In this document: positions 50,597 to 59,069 of the stretch, piece after piece
Layout: each line of letters opens with the position of its first letter
Numbering within the stretch: position 1 is the stretch's first letter
NCBI RefSeq assembly: GCF_016863255.1
Contig: NZ_BOON01000041.1
Span: 1-64,000 of the forward strand
Origin: Planosporangium mesophilum
Lineage (GTDB): Bacteria > Actinomycetota > Actinomycetes > Mycobacteriales > Micromonosporaceae
DNA: 64,000 nucleotides
Direction of reading: 5' to 3'
The notes under the pieces: generated by a model
What the model was told of the DNA's origin: nothing
The model's database searches: none
The model's input: only the letters and a program-made list of their open reading frames with translations
Program-made: the position numbers and the translations under genes

Positions 50597-50630
50597 GCTC
50601 CCGTACCGGCCGCGCGGCCGGTACGGGAGC
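50597..50630. terminator. Bidirectional terminator palindrome
   Basis: gctcccgtaccggccg and cggccggtacgggagc form a perfect 16-bp stem with a 2-nt centre, between the methyltransferase and the convergent DUF397 gene. Confidence 0.8.
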
Positions 50631-50684
50631 GGGTTTCACCCGGTCCGACGGCCCGCGGCAACGCCCACTCGCCGACGACGCCGT

Positions 50685-50891
50685 TCAGCCGGCCAGGAGC
50701 TGGTCGAACTCACCCTTCTTGGCACCGTCGAGAAAGGAGTCCCACTCCTCGGCGGTGAACCGGACGGTGCCGCCCTCAGGGTTCTTGCTGTTGCGGACCT
50801 CTATCAGTCCTGCGTGCCGGCGGGCCTGTACGCAGCTGCCGCCGTTGCCGGTCGACCTGCTCGACATGATCCATCCGATCTCGCTGTTCAT
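50685..50891 (-). CDS. DUF397 small protein
   Basis: A 68-residue protein with the DUF397 pattern: WIMSSRSTGNGGSCVQARRH, then LIEVRNSKNPEGGTVRFTAE and W-x-SFL. DUF397 proteins pair with DUF5753 HTH regulators as small antitoxin-like or co-regulator partners. Here it is convergent with the DUF574 gene that separates it from the HTH gene. Confidence 0.88.
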   Translation of the reverse strand: MNSEIGWIMSSRSTGNGGSCVQARRHAGLIEVRNSKNPEGGTVRFTAEEWDSFLDGAKKGEFDQLLAG

Positions 50892-51466
50892 CAGTGCTCC
50901 TCTATCATCCGGCGTCCTCGCGGGACTAAGGTCTGCGGGGCATGGCGGGACGCGTCGATGCGGTCGGGGTCTCGCACCGGTATCTCAGCTCCCGAAGCGC
51001 ATGCCGGATCCGAAGTGGACGCTCGCGGCGTCGCTGTGGGCCGATCGGCGGCGTGCCGCTGATCCGGCTACGAGTCGTCGCGGTGTCCGGTTGCTGATCC
51101 CAGCTGCTCGGTCTCGTCGTCGGTGCCCCCTCCCACCGGGCCCCTGCCAACTGTGGCACGGTTTTCTCGTGACTTCGTTCAGTGATCGGATCGGTGGACC
51201 GGCGACGATGTCCACAGTGGTCAGACCTCGGTGACCAGCACGTCCTCGTCTCGCCCCCTCCGAGTCTCTTTCACCGCGAAAGTTCGAGGCACGTAGCGTA
51301 ACCGAAACTGGTCCCGATGCACGATCTCTGTGTGATATCTGATCGATGTGAAATCTTGCACGAGAGAATCGATCGCTGTCATGATTACGACTGCGATGAC
51401 GGGGCGCAGGTACCGCCATCACGCTTCAACCGCGATCCGGTCCGCTGCAGCCACGAGGGGACGGGC
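50892..51466. other. Long leader/intergenic region, one AT-richer stretch
   Basis: A 575-bp gap with no convincing gene. The part 51310-51390 is markedly AT-richer than the genome and holds GATCGAT (51341-51347) mirrored by ATCGATC (51368-51374) and a repeated TGCACGA. It likely holds the promoter and a long 5' leader of the GGDEF gene; no known riboswitch pattern fits. Confidence 0.45.
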
Positions 51467-52504
51467 ATGGAGATCCTCAGCCCCGCCACCAGGATCGATG
51501 CCGGCTTGCACCAGACCGTTCCCGCCGCCGACGCCGAACTTGCCCGACTGCGCGCGCAGGTGGCATGGCTACAGGCGGAGCGGGAGGCCCTGTGGTGGGC
51601 CGTCGGCCATGACGAGTTGACCGGCCTGGCGAACCGGCGGGGCTTCTACATGCTTGCCCCGACGGTGCTGCGCGAACCGGGTCGGCCCGCCGTGGTGATC
51701 GTCCTCGATCTCAACGGGTTCAAGCCGATCAATGACAGGTTCGGTCACGACGCCGGTGACCGCGTTCTGTGTGTCGTCGCCAAGCGGCTCGCTCGCCACG
51801 TCGGCGACAACCTCGCGGCCAGGCTCGGTGGCGACGAGTTCGCCGCCGTGGTGTCCAGCCCTTACCCCTACCATCGCGAGCAGTGGTGGCAGCCCGCGGT
51901 GACCGCCCTGTCCGCGGCCATCGCTGAACCGGTGTCGGTGGGCGACCACAGCGTGACCGTGACGGCGTCGATCGGCGTCGCCCCGGCCCGCGGCGACGCC
52001 GAGATCTGCGAACTCCTCCACGACGCGGACCTGGCGATGTACCAGGCGAAGATGAGCGGCAGCAGCCATGTCGTCTGCGGGGTCGACACCGCGATCGGCG
52101 CCGGGCACAGCCGCCAGGTGGCCGCCGTGCCGGCGAAGCCGACGACGCAGGGGCACATCCCGGCACAGCGGTCCCAGGTCCTGGAACTCGCGATAATCTC
52201 GGCGGCCCAGCAAAAGGGGGCAGCCCTGCCCGCTCCCACCTGCGACCCCGTCCGGCGCGATCCGGTCGAGGTCGCTCCGGCCGGCACCTACCACCCCAGG
52301 GATCCCGTCTGGGTGCACCGGTACGGGGCCTGGCGGCCGGGCGTGGTCGAAGACGCCTCCTCGCGGGCGGTGATGATCACCTACCGCTGCGCCCAGGGAC
52401 AAGGAACGGTCGTCGACACCGTCTCCGCCGAGTTCGTCCTGCCCCGGATCGAGGCCGACCCTCAGCTTGACCGGACCACCTCCGGTCCGGGTACGGCCGC
52501 GTGA
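51467..52504 (+). CDS. Diguanylate cyclase (GGDEF) with SH3-like tail
   Basis: A 345-residue soluble protein. Coiled coil (~20-40), then GGDEF domain ~45-215: DELTGLANRRGF, LDLNGFKPINDRFGH, ARLGGDEFAAV intact, ASIGVAPARG. The inhibitory RxxD site before GGDEF is absent (HVGD instead). Residues ~265-325 (DPVWVHRYGAWRPGVVEDAS, VMITYRCAQGQGTVVDTV) form a Tudor/SH3-like module rarely fused to GGDEF. ATG 51467 is the first in-frame ATG after a gaggggac site. It makes c-di-GMP, which in actinomycetes controls development. Confidence 0.87.
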   Translation: MEILSPATRIDAGLHQTVPAADAELARLRAQVAWLQAEREALWWAVGHDELTGLANRRGFYMLAPTVLREPGRPAVVIVLDLNGFKPINDRFGHDAGDRVLCVVAKRLARHVGDNLAARLGGDEFAAVVSSPYPYHREQWWQPAVTALSAAIAEPVSVGDHSVTVTASIGVAPARGDAEICELLHDADLAMYQAKMSGSSHVVCGVDTAIGAGHSRQVAAVPAKPTTQGHIPAQRSQVLELAIISAAQQKGAALPAPTCDPVRRDPVEVAPAGTYHPRDPVWVHRYGAWRPGVVEDASSRAVMITYRCAQGQGTVVDTVSAEFVLPRIEADPQLDRTTSGPGTAA

Positions 52505-52578
52505 TCCGACCTGCTCGGCGACGGTGACGCGGCGTGAACTCGCTGGACAAGGCCTGCGTGCCGGCGGTAGAGAGCGGC

Positions 52579-53061
52579 ATGACGTCGTGGAACCTGGTAC
52601 CGGAGGCCTTCGACTCGCCCGACGCGTACCGCCTGCGCCGTGACTTCTACGACGAGGTCGCGAGCCGCTACTTGAAGCGGCCCGCGACCTCGGAGGAGAT
52701 CGACCACGGCTTGACCGGGGACGGCGTCGAGCTGCTCACGCCTCCCACGGGCCAGTTCGTCGTCGGTCGCTACGGCGGTGAAGCCGCAGCCTGTGGCGGA
52801 GTGTTGATGCTGGACGCCGAGCGCGCCGAGCTCACCCGGATCTACGTGCGGCCCGCGTCTCGCGGCACGGGGGGCGCCGGCCTCCTGTTGGGGCTGCTGG
52901 AGGACGAAGCGCGCAGGCTTGGCGCCCGGCGGATGGTCCTCAACACCCGTCTCGATCTGACCGAAGCCCGGTCACTGTATGTCCGCCACGGCTACACCGA
53001 AATCCCGGCGTACTGCACAGGTCCGTACAGAGAGATCTGGTACGGCAAGGAACTGGCGTGA
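52579..53061 (+). CDS. GNAT-family acetyltransferase
   Basis: A 160-residue GNAT. Core strands CGGVLMLDAERAELTRIYVR, acetyl-CoA loop RGTGGAGLLLGLLEDEARRL, and final NTRLDLTEARSLYVRHGY with EIPAYCTGPYREIWYGKELA, typical of single-domain GNATs acting on small amines. ATG 52579 gives normal length; GTG 52534 is in frame. Confidence 0.85.
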   Translation: MTSWNLVPEAFDSPDAYRLRRDFYDEVASRYLKRPATSEEIDHGLTGDGVELLTPPTGQFVVGRYGGEAAACGGVLMLDAERAELTRIYVRPASRGTGGAGLLLGLLEDEARRLGARRMVLNTRLDLTEARSLYVRHGYTEIPAYCTGPYREIWYGKELA

Positions 53062-53143
53062 GGTGCGTCAAGGTCCACCGCGCCGACCAGTTCGGTGCAG
53101 GTGACGCGCGGACAGCGCGAGCGCGTGGGTCGGGCAGGGGTGG

Positions 53144-54034
53144 CTACGGCTGGAGCGCCGTCCAGGAGCCGTACCCGTGCACGGCGATGCCGGCGAAGGC
53201 GTTGTACCGCTGGGCGTCGCGGTCGACGTCGGCCAGTACCCGTTCCATCCGTTGCGCGCCCAGCGGGGCGAACGTGCAGTACCCGCAGTCGGCCAGCGGT
53301 TGGGTCTCTACGGCCAGTCGGGCGGGTTTGGCCGCCCGGCCGGCGCGGCCCAGCAGGTCGGCGCCCACGTCGAGGATCGAGTTGGGACCGGTGGCGGTGT
53401 CGCGGTAGCTCATGATGGTCAGGGCGTCGGCGCGCCGCAGCACCTCGTCGGCGAGGTTCGAGTCGCCGACGGGGACGGTCGCGTACCAGAACGCCACGTC
53501 GACCTCCACCGCCTGGTCTGCCGGGCGGATGAACTCGTCGAGCAGCGTGAGGAAGCCCCGGACGGTCGCGTCGCGGGCGGTGTTCCACTCGGGCAGGGCG
53601 TACGGCTCGACGTCGAGGTGGAGGGCGTGGAACAGGCCGGTGTCGCGGACCGCCAGCTGCCAGGCGAGCGCCCTGGCGTGGTCGAGCGCCCAGTCCGGTT
53701 CGCCGCCGAGCGCGTCGAGGACGATGCCCGCCTCGTCGCAGCGCCGCTTCAGCTCCTGTAACCGGGGCAGGTCGCCGTTCGTCGCCACCTGCGGATCGAC
53801 GTAGGCGAAGACGGTGGTCACCCGGTGGGTGGTTGCCCAGGTCACGACGGCCGCCGGGTCGGCGGCCGTCCAGACCCACATGGCCCGGGTACCGGGTGGC
53901 GCGGTCGCCGAGTCGGTGGTCGTCGGCGGCAGCGTGGTGGGCGCACCGCCGACGAGTACGGCCACCAGCAGCACGAGCGCGGAGAGCAGGTACCCGCTGC
54001 AGTGGGGGAACAGGCGGCGTCCGAGCTTCGCCAC
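53144..54034 (-). CDS. Secreted TIM-barrel-like protein of unknown function
   Basis: A 296-residue protein with an N-terminal hydrophobic segment (~15-33) followed by a Thr/Pro linker. The domain starts AMWVWTAADPAAVVTWATTH, has FAYVDPQ, LHLDVEPYALPEW, EVDVAFWYATVP and ALTIMSYRDT, a barrel-like strand pattern with Asp/Glu ends as in glycoside hydrolases of the GH18-like kind. No catalytic motif I can name. It is the last of three secreted-protein genes. Confidence 0.55.
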   Translation of the reverse strand: MAKLGRRLFPHCSGYLLSALVLLVAVLVGGAPTTLPPTTTDSATAPPGTRAMWVWTAADPAAVVTWATTHRVTTVFAYVDPQVATNGDLPRLQELKRRCDEAGIVLDALGGEPDWALDHARALAWQLAVRDTGLFHALHLDVEPYALPEWNTARDATVRGFLTLLDEFIRPADQAVEVDVAFWYATVPVGDSNLADEVLRRADALTIMSYRDTATGPNSILDVGADLLGRAGRAAKPARLAVETQPLADCGYCTFAPLGAQRMERVLADVDRDAQRYNAFAGIAVHGYGSWTALQP

Positions 54035-54042
54035 GGCGCGCC

Positions 54043-54438
54043 CTACTTGGCGGGTGTGGCGGAGCCGCAGGCCCGCTGCGTCGCGCTGGTCAGAGCCCGC
54101 GCGAAGGTGGCGTCGGCGGTCAGCCGCTGCCGGAACCGCTCGACCTGGGCCGGCGTCAGGCCGGGGTACTCCGGGGTGGCCTGGTAGGCGTCGGCAAGGG
54201 CCTTCGGATCGGCGTACACCATCGACTGGACCGAGCACAGGTGGGCGGCGGTGGCGTCGAGGAACGTCTGCTCGGCGCTGGGCGTGGCGACCCGTACGGG
54301 GGTCGCGGGCCGGCCGGTGGAGGCGGTCGGGCGGGTCTCGGAACGCTGGTGGAGCAGGACTGCGGCGGTGGTGACCACGGCGATCGCCATGGCGGCCAGG
54401 ACGAGGCCGGTGGTGAGGACGGCGGTGCGTCGAGACAA
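54043..54438 (-). CDS. Small secreted/anchored protein
   Basis: A 131-residue protein: one N-terminal hydrophobic helix (TGLVLAAMAIAVVTTAAVLL), a Thr/Pro linker and a helical domain with two Cys (HLCSVQSMVY, RACGSATPAK) that could form a disulfide. Family not recognised. It ends 8 bp upstream of the barrel-like gene start. Confidence 0.55.
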   Translation of the reverse strand: MSRRTAVLTTGLVLAAMAIAVVTTAAVLLHQRSETRPTASTGRPATPVRVATPSAEQTFLDATAAHLCSVQSMVYADPKALADAYQATPEYPGLTPAQVERFRQRLTADATFARALTSATQRACGSATPAK

Positions 54439-54520
54439 GGGTTTCCCGTTCTGTCGGTTCAGGTGAGGGACCCGGCCGGGCGGCCCGGGTCCGTCACCAC
54501 GGCATCGGGCGGGGGAGGGG

Positions 54521-55321
54521 TCAGTTGACGGTGACGGTGATCGAACCGTCGTAGCTGCCGCCGGTCCAGGTCGCCTTCACCGGCACGTTGTAGGTGCCCG
54601 CGGCCAGCTTGGACGCGTCGAACCGGACCGCAGTGAAGTCGTCCTGGCCGACCGGCAGGGTGCCGAGCCTGTTCAACCCGCTGGAGGTGGCGTCACCGGG
54701 GTAGGCCACGGAGAGGCCCGCCGGCGGGGTGAGCGTCACCCGGAAGTTGGACAGCCCGGGCCTTGTGCCGGCGAAGACCAGGTTCGCCCAGGTAGGGGTG
54801 GCTCGGGAGACCGACACGGCGGTGGTCTTCTGCACCACGGCCGCCGCGCCGATCGACGGTACGACCGGGAGGGTGGCGGTGACGGTCTCGCTCCCGGGCG
54901 AGCCGACGCACTTGCCGTCCTCCTTCTTGGCCTGGCCGGGCGCCTGGTTGGTGTACGAGATGGCCAGCGCCATCTGCACCGCCCCGGTCACCGACGGGGC
55001 GACCGACACATTGAGCGCCGTGAAGTCGAGCTGGCCGGCGTCGAGGGAGGAGCTCTTGTACAGGGAGGAGTAGCTACCGGTGTTGGTCGGGTAGCTGACG
55101 GTCAATCCGGGGCCGGACGCGGTGACCCGCACGTCGCAGACGTCGTTGTTCGCCGTCCACAGCGCGCTCACCCACCCCTGCTGACCGGGCAGCATCGGTG
55201 CCAGTACCGGGACCACCAGGTCCACGTCGCCGGACTTGGGCGTCGCGACGGCAGCCGAGGCGGGTACCAGCGCTGCGGCGCCGGCCAGGAGCCCGATTGC
55301 GACTCGAGGGAGGTGGTGCAT
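54521..55321 (-). CDS. Secreted beta-sandwich protein
   Basis: A 266-residue protein with signal peptide (residues ~5-27, ending ASAAVA). The mature part is two Thr/Ser/Gly-rich beta domains (WVSALWTANNDVCDVRVTAS; RVTLTPPAGLSVAYPGDATS), resembling actinobacterial exported adhesin-like or DUF proteins. Two Cys (NDVCDV, GKCVG) may bridge. ATG 55321 is used because the signal peptide starts there. First gene of a three-gene secreted cluster. Confidence 0.6.
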   Translation of the reverse strand: MHHLPRVAIGLLAGAAALVPASAAVATPKSGDVDLVVPVLAPMLPGQQGWVSALWTANNDVCDVRVTASGPGLTVSYPTNTGSYSSLYKSSSLDAGQLDFTALNVSVAPSVTGAVQMALAISYTNQAPGQAKKEDGKCVGSPGSETVTATLPVVPSIGAAAVVQKTTAVSVSRATPTWANLVFAGTRPGLSNFRVTLTPPAGLSVAYPGDATSSGLNRLGTLPVGQDDFTAVRFDASKLAAGTYNVPVKATWTGGSYDGSITVTVN

Positions 55322-55541
55322 GAGGGCGGCCCTTCCGTTGAATGACCGAGTCTTATCGGCCGGGGCGCGGAGGTCCTGAGCCAAGAGGGCCTACTGACGG
55401 ATGAGCGTTTTGAACCAGACAGTGAGGTCGAAACTCGTCATTCGCCACGCTCAGCGGTCGTCGACGTCCGACATTTGCGCGTCGCTGTGACGTACGCGGC
55501 ATCCCGGCCCAGAATTGCGCGGATGCGGCACAGTGGCTGTC

Positions 55542-55832
55542 ATGCGCGAGATCAACGACGACCGTCCCCGCCCACTGAAGGTACTCTCCGGGCTGCCGGC
55601 CCCGGTGCGGCGAACGCTCGTCGGTGTGATGGGTGGAACCCTGATCGTGGCCGGTCTGGCCGCGATCGTGCTGCCCGGCCCGTGGACGATCCCACCGGTC
55701 CTCGCCGGCTTGGCGCTGTTGGCCACCGAGTACGTGTGGGCGAGCCGCTGGCAGCGCCGGATGCAGGACAAGGCCAAAGCGATGAAGGACGCGGTGACCT
55801 CGCGCCGCAAGGCCGGCAGCGGCGACAAGTAG
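55542..55832 (+). CDS. PGPGW-type transmembrane protein
   Basis: A 96-residue protein with two hydrophobic helices around LPGPWTIPPVLAGLALLATE, the PGPGW-family signature (here PGPWT), and a basic C-terminal tail. Small membrane proteins of this kind are common in actinobacteria, function unknown. ATG 55542 gives the usual length. Confidence 0.7.
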   Translation: MREINDDRPRPLKVLSGLPAPVRRTLVGVMGGTLIVAGLAAIVLPGPWTIPPVLAGLALLATEYVWASRWQRRMQDKAKAMKDAVTSRRKAGSGDK

Positions 55833-55879
55833 GCGCCGCCCGCTGTTACCCGGTCCCCAGAACCGCAGTACCGCGAGTA

Positions 55880-56044
55880 CCCGTCGGTGAAGTCGGACGG
55901 CATCCGTACGTCGACCACGAGGAGATCGGGCCGGTGCTGCTCGACGGCATCGAGGAGGGCGGTGGCATCGCCGACCGCGGCGACCACCTCGATGCCGTGG
56001 GAGGCGAACAGCCGGGCAGCCGGCCTGCCGATCGACGAGGACAA
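55880..56044 (-). pseudogene. Response-regulator receiver fragment
   Basis: The minus-strand frame reads RPAARLFASHGIEVVAAVGD and LLVVDVRMPSDFTDG, the middle of a LuxR-type receiver domain with its phosphoacceptor Asp, then diverges. The start with the acidic pair, the rest of the receiver and the DNA-binding domain are missing. A remnant. Confidence 0.7.
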
Positions 56045-56133
56045 TGATCCGCGTACGCCGGACCAGGTCTACTCGCGGCACCCGTACGGGTTGACCGAGA
56101 ACGGCCTCCGCGAGGAGATGGGAGCACCGAGCC

Positions 56134-57018
56134 GTGAGGCCTACTAGCTGCGGCGGCGGCCACGGGCGCCAGGCGCGCGGGTGGTGGCCGGGGCGCGTGC
56201 TCAGCGCCGGCCTGGCCGCGGTGCTGGGGTGTGCCGGCTGCGGATCCGAAGCCCCGGCCGAGCCGCACGACCCGCCGGCCGCCGGTACGCCGCCGGCGGT
56301 CCGCTTCACCTCCACCGTCGAGGTGCGCGGGCAGGCCCTGCACATCACGTACCAGCTGGTCAACGAGTCAGGTGAGGACCTGATCGGGCTCAACCGGGTG
56401 CCGGCCTACTCGGCGTCCGGCGTCGAGACCCGCGACCCCAACGCGGTCTACGCGACCGGTACCGAACCCGCCGGCCGGGTCGAGATCTCCAAACGGGCCT
56501 TCGCCATGCCCGTCACCGGTAAGAAGACCTGGGCGCAGCCCACCCGGGTCTCCGGTGTGGCCGTCGGGCAGGGACAGTCGGTGGGGGAGGAGCTGACCGT
56601 GCCGCTGCCGTTGCGACGGCACCACCCGTACGGCGACGACCACGGCGACGGCCCGATCAGCCTGCCTGACCCGGTGAAGGAGGCCGTCTTCTGCATCGGA
56701 GTGGCCCGCAAAGCCGACGTCCACCTGCCGACACCGGCCGGCTCACCGTCCGCCGGTGCGCCTCTGAGCCCACCGGATGCCGGCCGCGGCGCAGATGGTG
56801 GTGGTGCCGGCGGCGGTTCAGCCCCGCTGCTCCCCGTGATCCCGTCCACCGTGCGGTCGGGTACCAGCCGGACAGGCGCTATTGGCTCGCTTCGTACACG
56901 TCGGGGATGCCGTCATGGTCGTGGTCGGCGGTCTCGGCTTCGTGCAGGCGTCGGTAGACGCGGTTGCGCAGCCGGAGCACCACCGTGGCCAGCGCGGCTG
57001 CGGCTACCGACCCGGTGA
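56134..57018 (+). CDS. Secreted lipoprotein-like protein
   Basis: A 294-codon frame from GTG 56134 with a hydrophobic segment and lipobox-like LGCAGC. The mature part ([40 protein letters not shown]) is a beta-rich domain, with a Pro/Gly tail. The last ~45 codons are antisense to the NhaA gene and Arg-rich; the true C terminus may have been altered by a frameshift. Family unknown. Confidence 0.5.
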   Translation: MRPTSCGGGHGRQARGWWPGRVLSAGLAAVLGCAGCGSEAPAEPHDPPAAGTPPAVRFTSTVEVRGQALHITYQLVNESGEDLIGLNRVPAYSASGVETRDPNAVYATGTEPAGRVEISKRAFAMPVTGKKTWAQPTRVSGVAVGQGQSVGEELTVPLPLRRHHPYGDDHGDGPISLPDPVKEAVFCIGVARKADVHLPTPAGSPSAGAPLSPPDAGRGADGGGAGGGSAPLLPVIPSTVRSGTSRTGAIGSLRTRRGCRHGRGRRSRLRAGVGRRGCAAGAPPWPARLRLPTR

Positions 57019-58189
57019 GGACGGCGACTTTCACGTGGTCGGCGCGTGCGCTGTCGAAGCCGTACGCGAGTTCGCCGACGAGCAGGGCCACGGTGAACCC
57101 GATTCCGGCGAGGACCGACAGGCCGAACACGTCGACCCAGGCCAGGTCGCCGTCGAGGCTGGCTCTGGTGAACCGGGCGACCACGAACGTGGCGGCGAAG
57201 ACGCCGATGGCCTTGCCGACCACCAGACCGGTGACGACGCCCAGCGCCACCCGGTCTTCAAGAGCCCGGGCGAATCCGCCGGCCCCGCCCATCGTGACGC
57301 CGGCGGACAGGAGCGCGAACAGCGGGACCGCCACGCCGGTCGACAGCGGCCGCCACCGGTGCTCGAAGTGCTCGGCCAACCCGGGCCCGGCGCCCGGGCC
57401 GCCTGCTGCCTGGCTGCGGATCACCGGGACGGTGAAACCGAGTAGGACCCCGGCGACGGTGGCGTGGATACCGGAGGCGTGTACCAGCGCCCAGACCGCC
57501 ACGGCGAGCGGCAGCAGCAGCCACCACGACCGGACCCGGCGCTGTACCAGCAGCGTGAACAGCGCGAGCGGCACGATGGCCAGCAGCAGCGGTATGACGG
57601 ACAGGTGCTGGGTGTAGAAGACCGCGATGATTCCGATGGCCAGCAGGTCGTCGACCACGGCGAGGGTGAGCAGGAACGTCCGTAGCGCCGCGGGCAGGTG
57701 GGTGCCGATGACGGCGAGGACGGCCAGGGCGAACGCGATGTCGGTCGCGGTGGGGATCGCCCAGCCTCGCAGCGCGTCCCCGCCGGCCCCGAGCGCTATC
57801 AGGGTGTACAGGCCGGCCGGTACCAGTACGCCGCCGACCGCGGCCGCGACGGGGACCGCGGCCCGGCTGGGAACGCGTAGGTCGCCCGCGACGAACTCGC
57901 GTTTGAGTTCCAGTCCGGCGACGAAGAAGAAGATCGCCAGTAGGCCGTCGGCCGTCCACTGGGCCAGCGTCAGATCCAGGTGCAGGGCGTGCGGACCGAC
58001 CCTGATCTCGCGTAGTGCCTGGTAGGAGTGCTCCCAGGGGGAATTGGCCCAGATCAGCGCGCATACCGTGGCGGCCAGGAGAAGGAGCCCGCCGATTGTC
58101 TCCTCGCGGAGGATCTCGGCGATGCGCCTGGCCTCCGGCCATGACGAGCGGGTGAACAGGCGAGCGGCGCCGCGGGGAGTTTCCGGCAT
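56879..58189 (-). CDS. nhaA: Na+/H+ antiporter NhaA
   Basis: A 436-residue, about 12-helix antiporter. Key motifs: [13 protein letters not shown] and [13 protein letters not shown] with the two Asp of the ion site, GLELKREFV, and the first helix [20 protein letters not shown]. It exchanges Na+ for H+ and supports salt and pH homeostasis. The C-terminal tail ends [14 protein letters not shown], a DxDxDG-type calcium-binding motif outside the antiporter core. Its 3' end lies antisense to the lipoprotein-like gene. Confidence 0.95.
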   Translation of the reverse strand: MPETPRGAARLFTRSSWPEARRIAEILREETIGGLLLLAATVCALIWANSPWEHSYQALREIRVGPHALHLDLTLAQWTADGLLAIFFFVAGLELKREFVAGDLRVPSRAAVPVAAAVGGVLVPAGLYTLIALGAGGDALRGWAIPTATDIAFALAVLAVIGTHLPAALRTFLLTLAVVDDLLAIGIIAVFYTQHLSVIPLLLAIVPLALFTLLVQRRVRSWWLLLPLAVAVWALVHASGIHATVAGVLLGFTVPVIRSQAAGGPGAGPGLAEHFEHRWRPLSTGVAVPLFALLSAGVTMGGAGGFARALEDRVALGVVTGLVVGKAIGVFAATFVVARFTRASLDGDLAWVDVFGLSVLAGIGFTVALLVGELAYGFDSARADHVKVAVLTGSVAAAALATVVLRLRNRVYRRLHEAETADHDHDGIPDVYEASQ

Positions 58190-58641
58190 TCCGGCTCCTT
58201 ACAAGTCGGGTCGAGAACTGCCGACCAGACTTCCCGGCTCACCTCCGACCACCCTATCGGTCACTGCCAGGCACTCGGATGGGGGCCAGGCGGTGGTTAC
58301 GAGCATCGCTGCCGGAACTGCATCTCGCTGGTGAACGGCGACTCGCCGGCGCGTGTCGTCTCCCGCACTTCTCACCTGCTTCGTCGACCGGGTAATCGGC
58401 TTGCGGGTCGTGGATGGGCGGGCCTGTTGCCCGGCGGGCACCCGGCGTAACCAGTTCCGCTCCACCTCCGCGGCGTGTACGTCGGCACCGGGAACACGTG
58501 TAGCGTGGTGGACGAACGACAACACGTCGAGGCGGCATACCGAGCAATCGGAGCTTTCCCTGGGTCTTGCCCTCCCGGCACCGCGCGATGTCCTCCGCGC
58601 GGTCCATTCTTACTCCCGCCCGCCGGGGAGAGGCAGTGACC
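58190..58641. other. Intergenic gap, promoter region
   Basis: A 452-bp stretch upstream of the NhaA start (to the left) and of the STAS gene (to the right). Frames crossing it give only low-complexity Arg/Pro/Ser sequence. I see no repeat or RNA motif; promoters for both flanking genes must lie here. Confidence 0.45.
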
Positions 58642-58989
58642 ATGCAGCGCATTCAGCTTTTCGTACCAGAGTTCGTACCCGAGCCCCTTGCCATCGACAC
58701 TGCGTCGGACCTCGCCGGCACAATCCGGGTCCGGGTGTCCGGCGAGGTAGACCTCGCCACCATCGATCCGCTGGTCGAGGCGTTGGCCGCTGCCGTCGCC
58801 CAGCGGCCCGACCTGGTCGAGGTCGACCTGGCCGACGTTCCGTTCATGGACTCCACCGGGGTGAACGCGCTGGTCCGCGCGCACCACGCCGCCGCCAGGG
58901 CGGGGTGCCGGCTCCGGGTGGTCCGGCCGCACCGGCTGGTGTACCAGGTGCTCCGGACCTGCGGCCTGCTGGCGACTCTGGGCCTGTGA
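58642..58989 (+). CDS. STAS-domain anti-sigma antagonist
   Basis: A 115-residue STAS protein: IRVRVSGEVDLATIDPLVEA and LVEVDLADVPFMDSTGVNAL, with Ser in the MDSTG phosphorylation motif, and a C-terminal helix VYQVLRTCGLLATLGL. ATG 58642 follows ggggagagg at good spacing. A lone gene here; the third free-standing STAS protein of the window. Confidence 0.87.
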   Translation: MQRIQLFVPEFVPEPLAIDTASDLAGTIRVRVSGEVDLATIDPLVEALAAAVAQRPDLVEVDLADVPFMDSTGVNALVRAHHAAARAGCRLRVVRPHRLVYQVLRTCGLLATLGL

Positions 58990-59069
58990 CCCGGCCGGGG
59001 CCGCGACAGCCCCGCACGCCCTCAGAACGCGGGCGGTCACCGCGCCACCCGGCCTGAACCGCCGTGGCG

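Noticed and set aside
51230-51466. Riboswitch (c-di-GMP type) upstream of the GGDEF gene
   Set aside because: The conserved GEMM blocks are not found; only weak inverted repeats are present.
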